In this document: piece after piece, positions 47,051 through 58,888 of the stretch | How positions within the stretch are numbered: the stretch's first letter is position 1 | Layout of the letters: the number at the start of each line of letters is the position of its first letter | Assembly: GCF_000003195.3 (NCBI RefSeq) | Contig: NC_012877.2 | Location: 30,612,966-30,676,965, forward strand | From: Sorghum bicolor | Taxonomy: Eukaryota; Streptophyta; Magnoliopsida; Poales; Poaceae | DNA length: 64,000 nucleotides | Direction: 5' to 3' | Program-made: the position numbers and the translations under genes | The notes under the pieces: model-generated | Told to the model about the DNA's origin: nothing | What the model saw: the letters and a program-made list of their open reading frames with translations, nothing else | Databases searched by the model: none

Positions 47051-49570
47051 CACCTATCTTGCATCAAGATTAGAACTATCTCCAAACATACAGAACCAAG
47101 ATTCCACTTGAGCGCTTCACCAAGGACTACCATCGTGTGCATCCAAAATAGTTTCTTAGCCTATGGTGCAATGGGCACAAACCGTGTACCTATCTTGCAC
47201 CAAAACTAACACTATGTCCAAAGAGACTGAAGTTAGATTCTATGTGACACACGTCATCTAGGAGTTCTATTGGGTGCTTCTAAATATATTTCTAAGCATA
47301 TGGTACGTTCCATGCAATTCGTGCACCTATCTTGCATCAAGATTAGCACTATCTCCAAACAAACCAAACTGAGCTTCCCCTTGATCCCCTTTACCCAGGA
47401 GTATCATCAGGTGCATCCAAAATGGTTTCTTAGCCTATGATGCATTAGGCGCAAACTATGTAGCTATCTTGCACCAAAACTAACTCCGTCTCCAAACAGA
47501 CCGAAGCGAGATTCCATATGACACATGTCATTTAGGAGTTCTATAGGGGTGCGTCCAAATGGATTTCTTAGCATATGGTATGTTCCATGCAAATCGTGCA
47601 CCTATCTTGCATCAAGATTAGCATTATCTCCAAACAGATCGAACTGAGCTTCCACTTGAGCCTCTTCACCTAGGAGTATTATCGGGTGCTTCCATAATGT
47701 TTTTCGAGCCTATGGTGCATTATGCGCAAACTATGCACCAATCTTGCACCAAAACTAACACTGTCTCCAAACAGATTGAAGCAAGATTCCATATGACACA
47801 CATGATCTAGGAGTTCTATCGGGTGCGTCCAAATTGATTTCCAAGAATATGGTATGTTCCATGCAAACTGTACACCTATCTTGCATCAAGATTAGAACTA
47901 TCTCCAACAGACCGAACCGAGCTTTCACTTGAGCCTCTTCACCTAGGAGTTCCATTGGGAACTTTCACAACGGTTTCTCAGCCTATGGTGCACTGGGCAC
48001 AAACCATGCACCTATCTTGCAACGAAACTAATACTTTCTCCAATTGGACTGAAGTGAGATTCCATATGATACACTTCATCTAGTAGTTCCATCGGGTGCA
48101 TCTACAGTTCCATCGGTTTGTCCAAATTGATTTTTGAACATATGGTATGTTCCATGCAAACCATGCACCTATCTTGCATGAAAATTAGAACTATCTCCAA
48201 ACAGACAGAACCAAGATTCCACTTGAGCCTCTTCACCAAGGAGTACCATCGTGTGCGTCCAAAATAGTTTCTTAGCCTATGGTGCATTAGGCACAAACCG
48301 TGTACCTATCTTGCACCGAAACTAACACTATCTCTAAAGAGACCGAAGTGAGATTATATATGACACACGTCATCTAGGAGTTCTACTGGGTGCTTCCAAA
48401 TATATTTCTAAGCATATGGTACGTTCGATGCAATTCATGCACCTATCTTGCATCAAGTTTAGCACTATCTCCAAACAAAGCAAACTGTGCTTCCACTTGA
48501 GCCCCTTTGCCTAGGAGTATCATCGGATGCATCCAAAATGGTTTCTTAGCCTATGATGCATTAGGCGCAAACTGTGTACCTATCTTGCACCAAAACTAAC
48601 TCTGTCTCCAAACAGATCAAAGCGAGATTCCATATGACACATATCATCTAGGAGTTCTATTGGGTGCGTCCAAATGGATTTCTTAGCATATGGTATGTCC
48701 CATGCAAACCATGTTCCTATCTTGCATCAAGATTAGCACTATCTCCAAACAGATCGAACTGACCTTCCACTTGAGCCTCTTCACCTAGCAATATCATCGG
48801 GTGCTTCCATAATGGTTTCTGAGGCTATGGTGCATTATGCGCAAACCATGCACCAATCTTGCACCTAAACTAACATAGTCTCCAAACAAGTTGAAGCCAG
48901 ATTCCATATGACACACATGATCTAGGAGTTCTATCGGGTGCGTCCAAATTGATTTCTGAGAATACGGTACGTTCCATGCAAACCGTACACCTATCTTTCA
49001 TCAAGATTAGCACTATCTCCAAACAGACCGAACCGAGCTTTTACTTGAGCCTCTTCACCTAGGAGTACCATCATGAACTTCCACAACGGTTTCTGAGCCT
49101 ATGGTGCACTAGGCACAAACCATGCAACTATCTTGGACCGAAACTAATACTATCTCCAACTAGACCGAAGCGAGATTCCATATGATACACTTCATCTAGT
49201 AGTTCCATCGGGTGCATCTACAATTTCATCAGGTTTGTCCAAATTGATTTCTGAGCATATGGTATGTTCCATGCAAACCGTGCACCTATCTTGCATCAAG
49301 ATTAGAACTATCTCCAAACAGACAGAACCTAGATTCCACTTGAGCCTCTTCACCAAGGAGTACCATCGTGTGCGTCCAAAATAGTTTCTTAGCCTATGGC
49401 GCATTAGGCACAAACCGTGTACCTATCTTGAACCGAAACTAACACTATCTCCAAAGAGACCGAAGTGAGATTCTATATGATACACGTCATCTAGGAGTTC
49501 TATTGGGTGCTTCCAAATATATTTCTAAGCATATGGTACATTCCTTACAATTCGTGCACCTATCATGCAT
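47051..49570 (+). repeat. Satellite, forward, between element B and the inversion point
   Basis: Resumes in mid-monomer with the CACCT duplication. The HOR marker at 48067 and 49183 stays in step with the array upstream of element A after the insertions are subtracted (about 1,116 bp steps). 48310-49560 shares rare variants with about 17130-18360, for example AACATAGTCTCCAAACAAGTTGAAGCC. Confidence 0.9.
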
Positions 49571-49601
49571 CATCTAGGAGTGCTAAACTTGATGCTAAAC
49601 T
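49571..49601. other. Satellite orientation switch (inversion junction)
   Basis: Up to 49570 the array reads forward. 49571-49581 (CATCTAGGAGT) is a forward-type fragment from another part of the monomer, 49579-49594 (AGTGCTAAACTTGATG) is reverse-type, and CTAAAC is partly repeated. From 49601 all monomers are reverse-complemented. The join is therefore made of pieces of 10-16 bp with overlaps of a few bases, typical of microhomology-mediated repair. Confidence 0.88.
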
Positions 49602-50560
49602 TCGGTCTTTTTGGAGATAGTGTTAGTTTTGGTGCAAGATAGGTACACGATTTGTGCCTAATGCACCATAAGCTAAGAAACTATTTTGGACGCACGCGAT
49701 GGTACTCCTTGGTGAAGAGGCTCATGTGGAATCTTGGTTCTATCTGTTTGGAGATAGTTCTAATCTTGATGCAAGATAGGTGCACGGTTTGCATGGAACA
49801 TACCATATGCTCATAAATCAATTTGGACACACCCGATCGAACTGTAGATGCACCCGATGGAACTACTAGATGAAGTGTATCATATGGAATCTCGCTTCGG
49901 TCCAGTTGGAGATAGTATTAGTTTCGGTGAAAGATAGGTGCATGATTTGTGCCCAGTGCACCATAGGCTCAGAAAAAGTTGTGGAAGTTCCCGATGGTAC
50001 TCCTAGGTGAAGAGGCTCAAGTGAAAGCTTGGTTCGGTCTGTTTAGAGATAGTGCTAATCTTGATGAAAGATAGGTGTACGGTTTGCATGGAACGTACTA
50101 TATTCTTAGAAATCAATTTGGACGCACCCGATAGAACTCCTAGATCATGTGTGTCCTATGGAATCTTGCTTCAATCTATTTGGGGACAGTGTTAGTTTAG
50201 GAGCAAGGTTGGTGCATGGTTTGCGCATAATGCACCATAGGCTCAGAAACCATTATGGAAGCACCCGATGATAATCTTAGGTGAAGAGGCTAAAGTGGAA
50301 GGTCGGTTCAATCTGTTTGTAGATAGTGCTAATCTTGAAGCAAGATAAGTACACAGTTTGTGCCTAATGCATCATAGGCTAAGAAACCATTTTGGATGCA
50401 CCCGATGATACTCCTAGGTAAAGGGGCTCAAGTGGAAGCTCAGTTTGCTTTTGTTTGGAGATAGTAGTAGTCTTGATGCAAGATAGGTGCACGAATTACG
50501 TGGAACATACCATATGCTTCGAAATATATTTGGAAGCACCCAATAGAACTCCTAGATGTC
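49602..50560 (-). repeat. Satellite, reverse orientation, before element C
   Basis: The same A/B satellite on the minus strand. One monomer-scale deletion near 50340 fuses a B-type monomer to an A-type monomer, which shortens the local HOR unit to about 983 bp. Ends in element C. Confidence 0.9.
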
Positions 50561-52213
50561 TGTTGACGGTCCTTAAGTATCAAATTTAATTATCAAATAA
50601 ATAAAGAAAAGGACCCAAATGAAATCAACATCTAGACTTAGGGTTTTATCTGACAGAATTCCACGAGTTTTGGTGTTTGTCTATTTCTGCAGGGGGTTAT
50701 CAGGAAATATGGAAGAAAGGCCCACATGTCAGGATTACGTAAAGATATTAACGTGTTGCGCAATTATCTTACATCTAGAAGACTCCAGAAGCCACGAGAC
50801 CGAAGCGGAGGCGAAACGGGGCCATACCCTGGGCGGCCGCCCAGTTGGTCAGGGCGCCCGCCCTGCCCCTGAGTCCAATCAGGACTCTGCTTTGCGGGAG
50901 ATCTCCACCGACCTAAAGGATGAATCTAAACCATACAATCTATGTCGGTTTGATCCAAGGGCCCATATTCACTTGAAGGGACTATAAAACCAGACCCCCT
51001 GGCCCCTGGAGGAGAGAGCCTCTCAACCCTAATTCATTGTTCCATCAAGGGAGAAGAAGCCTCTGATCAAGATTAGAGCCACCACATCAATTAGATATCT
51101 AGATTAGCATAGCTACATAGGATTAGAACTAGAAGGAGTCAATCTTCGATTGGTTTCCGGATCTGTCAGGAGGATTCTTGGTAATTCTCTAATGGTGCTT
51201 CTAATTGCTTTCTAATTATCTTTGTTCTTCAATATTATGAATATGACTTTGTTCTACTTCAATATATTGCTTATGACTTTGCTCTACTTGCTTATATTCA
51301 AGATTATATTGTTCTTAGTTTATCATAGTTATGTACTTGGCTTAGTTAGATTCGATCTATATACATGCTTAGGATCGTATAGCGTTTATCCATCGGATCC
51401 ATGGGTAAATGATAGATATTGTGTAGGCGTGGTGCTTATACCGTATTTATCTGCGATTGTACCCAATATGCCACATCGTGGGGTGGTTCGTGATAGTGAC
51501 AACTTCATTGATTCTTATATAGTCCCCCTCTCATATATTGGGCTGGTAGAGCAACATTATTACAGGGGAGTGATTGCTATGTTTCTCATATTCCTTGCTA
51601 ATATCACTATGCATGGGCGTAGTCTTGTCTCGCAATGATTGCTAAGTATGCTTGCACTAACTATGATAATGCTAGACTATATATTTGAGAATAACTTAGG
51701 GAATATTCTTGTAGTTCGTTCTAATACCATGCTAATGACTTTCTAGAGTATCTAATTGAGGTGCTTATCATATTTATTATGTGGCTAGATCAGATTAGTT
51801 ATCCTTGTCACTATTATTACTTCATATATCTTTTATGTGACATTTATCCCTGTATGAAGAGTTAGATATAATGTTCTCAATTATACATGGAATGATAGAT
51901 GCTCAATCTCATATTCTATTCTGTAATCAATATTGATGATTGTTAATCCCTTCCCAGTGGTAAAATTATAAATAACGATACCTGGAATACTTCCCGGTTA
52001 AAATGCTACATCGGTATTAATCTGTGCGCTTGCAGATCCCATTCATTATTTATTTAGAAGAGCAATTGCATATTTCAATACCGCGTCTCTCATGTCATGC
52101 TGGGGATGACAACTTGGCTTAAGTGGTGTGAGGGAAAGGTTTGGCATTTTTGGCACCGTTGCTAGATTTAGAACTTAGTCTACTTTTAGTAATGATGTTA
52201 TGAATACCCAACA
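50561..52213 (+). repeat. Element C 5' LTR
   Basis: Starts TGTTGACGGTCC and ends ATACCCAACA. Roughly 25-30 differences from the 3' LTR by eye (~1.6%). The first ~200 bp resemble the element B LTR, while the last bases resemble element A. Confidence 0.93.
50983..50989 (+). promoter_or_regulatory. TATA box in element C 5' LTR
   Basis: TATAAAA in GGGACTATAAAACCAGACC, identical in context to element A. Confidence 0.65.
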
Positions 52214-52221
52214 AGCATTTT

Positions 52222-52238
52222 TGGCGCCATTGCCGGGG
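52222..52238 (+). other. Primer-binding site, tRNA-Asp type (element C)
   Basis: TGGCGCCATTGCCGGGG, 8 nt after the LTR; one mismatch to the tRNA-Asp 3'-end complement. Confidence 0.82.
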
Positions 52239-52373
52239 AAGGTTGATTACCAATCAGGAATGGAATAAAAGATTTTGAGTTATCATTCGCATCACTAATA
52301 TGATTGAGCTTATCTATTCTCTCATACAGTTTTACCCCGATATTTTCCTATTTCATCTTATGCAGGGGAATGT

Positions 52374-53453
52374 ATGAATAGAAGACATCTTCCAGGAAAT
52401 TTTGTTGACAATCCCGAAGCATTATTCAAGAAGACGAGAGCCAAGCTAAAGAAATCATCAACACTTCACGAAGAAGCTTCATCCAATCAAGAAGATCACC
52501 GGAACTTGTCTTCAGAGTTCGAAGCCATGGCGAACAAATCGATCCGCAAGTTCTCAGCTCCCACTACGGACAATATCCGCACTGGACCAGCTGCAGAGAT
52601 CGATGGCAACTTTGAGCTCAAGCCTGGACTTATTAACATGGTGCAATCCAACCAGTTCTGTGGGAAGGCACACGAAGATGCTAGTGCTCATTTACAACAC
52701 TTCCTGGAGATTTGCAACACATTCACCATACAAGGAGTTTCCAAAGATGCTATACTACTTCGCCTCTTCCCATTCTCACTGTTAGGAAGAGCGAAGCAGT
52801 GGTTCTACGCTACAAAGGAGAAGAATACTACGTGGGCACTCTGCTCAACAAACTTCCTGGCTAAGTTCTTTCCCATGGGCAAGACCAATGCTCTCCGTGG
52901 GAAGATTACAAGTTTTCAGCAACAAAATGATAAATCTATTCCAGAAGCATGGGAGCGCTTTGAAGACTACATCCTAGATTGTCCCCATCATGGAATGGAG
53001 AGTTGGCTATTGATGCAGACGTTTTATCATGGGCTCGGCAACAGTGCCCGAGAGACCATGGATGCTGCAGCTGGAGGAGCATTCTTATCACTTACTATAC
53101 CACAAGCCACAGCTCTTGTGGAGAAGATGGCGTCCAACCAAAGCTGGAATGAAGAGAGGACCCAGACACGCAAGAGAGGTGGAGGTATGCATCAGCTGAA
53201 GGAGGTAGACATGCTGTCTGCAAAGCTAGACCTGCTCATGAAGAAGCTCGATGATAGAGCTGGAGACAAGAAAGAAGTTATGCACATCTACGACTCTCAC
53301 ATGACTTGTGAGGAGTGTGGAGACACTGGACACTCAGGCAATCACTGCCCTGAGATGCTTGAGGATGTGAACTACATCAACAACAACAACTACTACTACT
53401 ACAACCGTCCTCAACAAAATCAAGATTGGAATCAACAGAGGCCTAACTACTGA
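52374..53453 (+). CDS. gag: Gag of Athila-like type (element C)
   Basis: 359 codons. The gag core spans about 78-255: FELKPGLINMVQ, HLQHFLEICNTF, LFPFSLLGRAKQWFY, FLAKFFPMGKTNALRG, EAWERFEDYI, LDCPHHGM. These blocks are characteristic of plant Athila/Tat-side gypsy gag (from memory). One zinc knuckle follows: C312-C315-H320-C325 (CEECGDTGHSGNHC). An Asn/Tyr-rich tail ends at a TGA. The same frame stays open past the TGA for 69 codons to a TAG at 53661 and then enters the protease region, so the stop is probably a mutation in a longer gag-protease polyprotein. Start chosen at the first Met after the primer site. Confidence 0.82.
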   Translation: MNRRHLPGNFVDNPEALFKKTRAKLKKSSTLHEEASSNQEDHRNLSSEFEAMANKSIRKFSAPTTDNIRTGPAAEIDGNFELKPGLINMVQSNQFCGKAHEDASAHLQHFLEICNTFTIQGVSKDAILLRLFPFSLLGRAKQWFYATKEKNTTWALCSTNFLAKFFPMGKTNALRGKITSFQQQNDKSIPEAWERFEDYILDCPHHGMESWLLMQTFYHGLGNSARETMDAAAGGAFLSLTIPQATALVEKMASNQSWNEERTQTRKRGGGMHQLKEVDMLSAKLDLLMKKLDDRAGDKKEVMHIYDSHMTCEECGDTGHSGNHCPEMLEDVNYINNNNYYYYNRPQQNQDWNQQRPNY

Positions 53454-55018
53454 GGTAATTATCAAGGTAACAATTCTTACAACAATAATAATAATTTTCC
53501 ACCTTTGAGAGAGTTAGTATCTAATCAAGGAAAGCTAATGGATAACCTATCTAAGAAATTGGCATCTAATGATAAAATGCTAGAAAATATAAATAATAGA
53601 ATGGATAATTTCTCTACTGCCATCAAGAATCAAATTAGCTTTAATAAAATGATTGAATCTTAGTTAAATCAAATAGCCGCTGCTGTTCATGCTACTAACC
53701 CCGGTATACCATCACAACCGGAAGGATTAGAATCTGCAAATCTTGTAGACATGTTTGATGCAGGTAATTGGAGTAACCCCGTCAATGAATTTTCTACTGA
53801 CTGTCTGCCGGTCAAGAGAGGCGATCCAGGACGCCCCGTCATCCCGATCTCTATCGGCATGGTGGACGTCCTAGAAGCACTCTGCGACTTTGGCTCCAGT
53901 GTCAACATTATACCCAGGGTACTCTATGAGAAATTCTTTACATATCCTTTATTAGAGACAACCATGTGTTTGTAGTTTGCAGATCAGACGATAACTTTCC
54001 AAACGGAATAGTGAGGAACCTTTGTGTCCGAGTTGGTACCTTATATGCCCCAGCAGACTTCGTAGTGGTAGAGACCGGAAATGATGAGAGAGCACCTATC
54101 ATCCTAGGGAGGCCATTCTTGAACACCACGGGAGCTATCATCTACGCTAGTGCTGCCAAGATCAGTTTCTACGTCAAAGGGAAGAAGGAGACATTTTTCT
54201 TCAAGAACAAGACTACACAAATTCAAGATCAATCCAGACGTGAATCAAGGAAGAGGACCAACAGGAGAAACAGGAACAAGCAAGTGTGGACCGAGTCAGC
54301 TAAGATGGTCACTGTAGTCCATGGAGGCCAAGATCATCAACTTAAGTCACCGTTTTTGACCAAGAAGGACGACCCAGGAATGCCAAGCATCTACTGCTCC
54401 ATAAATGGATACAACTTCTACAAGACGATTTGCGACACCGGATCGGGCGTCAACATAATGGCCGCAGTCACTTATCGGCTCTTGTTCGGGACCATGCCAC
54501 TAAGACCAACATACATTCAGCTCCAGATGGCAGATCAGACATTTCGAGAAGTTCAAGGAATAGTATCTGATGTCCCAGTCAAAATAGACGATCACTTTGT
54601 CTACACAGACTTTCAAGTTGTTGACATGGGAGAAGATGAATATGATCCACCCATCATCCTTGGAAGACCATTCCTCAGCACCGTTAAAGCAATTATCTAC
54701 ATTGGAACCGGAGAAGTCCATATGCACTTCCCCTCAGAGAAGGTACGCCGTTATTTTACTGACCCTAACTATATCATTGAAGAATCTAAGCAGGTCAGAA
54801 AAAGACGCAACCGCAACCAGAGGAGGCAGATCATCAAGGACAGATGGGCAGACTATGAAGGAGAAGTTGTAAGGTCAGAAGACGTTGAATTTAAACGGAA
54901 TTATGCAGAGGAGATCGAAGCACCGAGTCAGGTATGGAAAATGAAGATAACTATACGAGAAGAGGAGGCGCTGGCAGAAGTACCGACTACGCCACCCAAC
55001 GAACCTCAGGACAATTAA
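53454..55018 (+). pseudogene. Tandem protease region of element C, interrupted
   Basis: In frame with gag until a TAG at 53661-53663 and another at 53973-53975; a 1-nt loss near 53998 then shifts the frame. The remainder (53966-55018) is open for 350 codons. The first aspartic-protease-like domain has LCDFGSSVNII (about 53890) and RAPIILGRPFLN. A basic linker (RRESRKRTNRRNRNK) leads to the second domain, with CDTGSGVNIM (codons 156-165 of the 350-codon frame) and PPIILGRPFLS (229-238). A basic tail ends the ORF. Both domains keep the active-site Asp-x-Gly and the ILGRPF signature. Two protease domains in series with no polymerase is unusual. Confidence 0.78.
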
Positions 55019-57122
55019 GAAATTGGAGAGTCCTGTTCGGAGGACTTAAAAACACCGAACGCCTTGCCAAGAGGTAAACTTGGTAGTTATCCTTTCCCTT
55101 TCAGTTATTTCAAATAGTTTACATAGTTAATCATATTCACACTATCTTAAAAAGAAAATAAAAATGTTAAAAACTGTAAGCCCCATGTGAGTATACGAGT
55201 GGCATAAAACCCATAAGTACATTCACTGTGGTGGCATAAAAATAAAAATAAATATTTTTCTGCTTTATAAAATAAAAATATAAAAACAGGGAGTAATATT
55301 TATTAAGGAGTCTCAAGATAATAAAGGCTAGATATTTATGCTAACACTTAATAAGTTCCACAAGCTTTGTTGTCTATTTGAGCTCCACAGAAATTTAAGA
55401 ATCAAGAAGACTAGTAGACGGAGGACATTCTAATCGCTGTCAGAATGCTGCTAACTTTCAAATACACCTCTACCACCTGCTAGCTACACCAAGAGAAATT
55501 ACGTCAAAATTCAGCTTGGGGGAGAGCACCCCCATTTATCACGATAAGTATTTCTATCTATCTTTATACTTATATTATTTTAGAATATTAAAATACACAT
55601 AAACTATGGGAAAACCAAATAAAGATTTTATGCTTATATATGTCTTTTGCTTAGTGTGTTTAATAAATAAATAAAGTGGCTATGCTAATCTGTATCTAAA
55701 TAAAACTTAAGCATGGATATGATAAATAGTTGCTCTGCCTAATTTGCAAATTTTAAGTTCTCTCACGAGTTTAGATATAACTGTTATAATTTAAAGCTTG
55801 CTCTAGACCTAAACTTGTGGGATGAAAACTTGATCTGAAGTCTAAGTTGTTAACGGATATGATATGGGAAGGTTGAGCTGCTGTTTATCTGTTCCTAGAG
55901 ATGCTAGAATTCTGGAGAATTTTATCTTTGAAAATCTTTAAAATGTTGCATGATGAGTTCCTGTATGATGAGAGTTTAAATTCCTACCACAGCTATATAT
56001 ATATGCTTGCTAGACTTTGAGCCACACATTTACTATTTACTGCTTATGAGCATTGAGTGTGGTCAAGTTGTGTTGACCATTAAGAGCTTGTCATGTGGTT
56101 AAATCAAGATTTCACTTGCACGTTCATTCATATATGCTACTTCTATTCTGGAAGTACCATCCACATATATCCATTCATTTCCATCTCCAGAATCACCCAA
56201 AAATATTCTACTCCTAATCCGGGAGAGAATAACCAAAAATATTTCTGTTTTCCCCTTGTGAAATAAATGCTCAAGTTATCTTGTTACTACCACTTGCTAT
56301 ATTATCTCAAGAGATGAGTGCTCTAAAAAAAATATATATATATACGAGGAAATAAAAAGGAGCAAGTGCTCGGAACCTCGAAAGAAAAGAAAAAGTGAGA
56401 CGAGAGGTAAAAATGGACAAGTGTCCGACAGTAGAATTAGGGGTGCAAGATACCCACCTGAGAGACAAAAGAAAAAAAAAAGAAAAAGAAGAGCATCTCA
56501 TTCTCCTCATAAAGTTTCAATAGCAAGGAAGGTATGTATCCCCTCAAAGAGCAAAGTAGAATTAGACTTCCACCACCATTGTTTTCACCATTGTTATCAC
56601 CATCACCACCATACACCATTCATTCGCCACCCATGCACATCTTGATTAAACTTATTGGCTTGTTACTTTGGATCCATGGTTTGACTATACAATAAATGTC
56701 TTGTAAGTATGTATATTTTATCTCCCACCTATGAGCTCCAGATATTAAAGCCTTATTAGAGTAGGGTGAAAGGGAAGGCAATGTCACTATGCCTTATACC
56801 ACAAATACTACATATCTTGAGAGAAGGCATATACCATCAATGCCTTGGTAAGGATCCAAAAATACCACAAAAGAGAGAACTGAGAGAATCATACAAGGAA
56901 TTTCTGAGTTTTATTGAAAATATGCAAAAACCCCAGAGCTATAGCTGATCAAGAATAAGAGACATGGCACTTGGCTAGACTGTTCTATCTTTTAACCACT
57001 CAAGACAGAAGTGACAGTTACAAGTCCCATGGTGTAGGTAAAGTAAGTAAGTTTTAAGTCTTGACAGTTTACTCTAACTCAGAGATGAGATCTTATTTAA
57101 AAGCATGTGTACCGTCAAATTT

Positions 57123-57166
<44 letters not shown>

Positions 57167-57221
57167 CAACAACTTATGATCCATAGCTGAGTCTATCTTT
57201 GCTCAGGGACGAGCAAGAGGT
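55019..57221 (+). other. Element C 3' internal non-coding region
   Basis: 2.2 kb collinear with the 3' regions of A and B. It includes AGCTTGGGGGAGAG followed by CCCCC (55513-55531, hairpin), purine-rich tracts at about 56320-56500, and a TA dinucleotide run at about 57129-57164. No gene supported. Confidence 0.65.
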
Positions 57222-57236
57222 AAGCTTGGGGGAGTT
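57222..57236 (+). other. Polypurine tract of element C
   Basis: AAGCTTGGGGGAGTT directly before the 3' LTR, the same core as in A and B. Confidence 0.8.
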
Positions 57237-58888
57237 TGTTGACGGTCCTTAAGTATCAAATTTAATTATCAAATAAATAAAGAAAAGGACCCAAATGAAA
57301 TCAACATCTAGACTTAGGGTTTTATCTGACAGAATTCCATGAGTTTTGGTGTTTGTCTATTTCTGCAGGGGGTTATCAGGAAATATGGAAGAAAGGCCCA
57401 CATGTCAGGATTACGTAAAGATATTAACGTGCTGCGCAATTATCTTACATCTAGAAGACTCCAGAAGCCACGAGACCAAAGCGGAGGCAAAACGGGGCCA
57501 GACCCTGGGCGGCCGCCCAGTTGGTCAGGGCGCCCGCCCTGCCCCTGAGTCCAATCAGGACTCTGCTTTGCGGGAGATCTCCACCGACCTAAAGGATGAA
57601 TCTAAACCATACAATCTATGTCGGTTTTATCCAAGCGCCCATATTCACTTGAAGGGACTATAAAACCAGACCCCCTGGCCCCTGGAGGAGAGAGCCTCTC
57701 AACCCTAATTCATTGTTCCATCAAGGGAGAAGAAGGCTCTGATCAAGATTAGAGCCACCACATCAATTAGATATCTAGATTAGCATAGCTACATAGGATT
57801 AGAACTAGAAGGAGTCAATCTTCGATTGGTTTCCAGATCTGTCAGGAGGATTCTTGGTAATTCTCTAATTGTGCTTCTAATTGCTTTCTAATTATCTTTG
57901 TTCTTCAATATTATGAATATGACTTTGTTCTACTTCAATATATTGCTTATGACTTTGCTCTACTTGCTTATATTCAAGATTATATTGTTCTTAGTTTATC
58001 ATAGTTATGTACTTGGCTTAGTTAGATTCGATCTATATACATGCTTAGGATCGTATAGCGTTTATCCATCAGATCCATGGGTAAATGATAGATATTGTGA
58101 AGGCGTGGTGCTTATACCATATTTATCTGCGATTGTACCCAATATGCCAGATCGTGGGGTGGTTCGTGATAGTGACAGCTTCATTGATTCTTGTATATCC
58201 CCCTCTCGTGTATTGGGCTGGCAGAGCAACATTATTACAGGGGAGTGATTGCTATGTTTCTCATATTCCTTGCTAATATCACTATGCATGGGCGTAGTCT
58301 TGTCTCGCAATGATTGCTAAGTATGCTTGCACTAACTATGATAATGCTAGACTATATAGTTGAGAATAACTTAGGGAATATTCTTGTAGTTCGTTCTAAT
58401 ACCATGCTAATGACTTTTTAGAGTATCTAATTGAGGTGCTTATCATATTTATTATGTGGCTAGATCAGATTAGTTATCCTTGTCACTATTATTACTTCAT
58501 ATATCTTTTATGTGACACTTATCCCTGTATGAAGAGTTAGATATAATGTTCTCAATTATACATGCAATGATAGATGCTCAATCTCATATTCTATTCTGTA
58601 ATCAATATTGATGATTGTTAATCCCTTCCCAGTGGTAAAAATATAAATAACGATACCTGGAATACTTCCCGGTTAAAATGCTACATCGGTATTAATCTGT
58701 GCGCTTGCAGATCCCATTCATTATTTATTTAGAAGAGCAATTGCATATTTCAATACCGCGTCTCTCATGTCATGCTGGGGATGACAACTTGGCTTAAGTG
58801 GTGTGAGGGATAGGTTTGGCATTTTTGGCACCGTTGCTAGATTTAGAACTTAGTCTACTTTTAGTAATGATGTTAAGAATACCCAACA
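57237..58888 (+). repeat. Element C 3' LTR
   Basis: 1,652 bp, the pair of 50561-52213. It ends ATACCCAACA, followed by ATGAC and reverse satellite. Confidence 0.93.

Larger units (their letters stand above)
50561..58888 (+). mobile_element. Element C: non-autonomous Athila-like LTR retrotransposon with gag and two protease domains
   Basis: 8,328 bp with LTRs of 1,653 and 1,652 bp. Target duplication ATGAC on the right; the left copy reads ATGTC (one mismatch). Primer site of tRNA-Asp type, polypurine tract AAGCTTGGGGGAG. Internal: gag with CCHC, two tandem aspartic-protease-like domains, then 2.2 kb non-coding. There is no RT, RNase H or integrase, so movement would need enzymes from another element. 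Confidence 0.92.

Noticed and set aside
50619..51638. 122- and 138-codon frames in the element C LTR
   Set aside because: They end differently in the two LTR copies because of small indels. Low-complexity hydrophobic composition; not supported as genes.
24335..58888. Element A, B or C as autonomous retrotransposons
   Set aside because: No RT, RNase H or integrase motif in any frame between primer site and polypurine tract.
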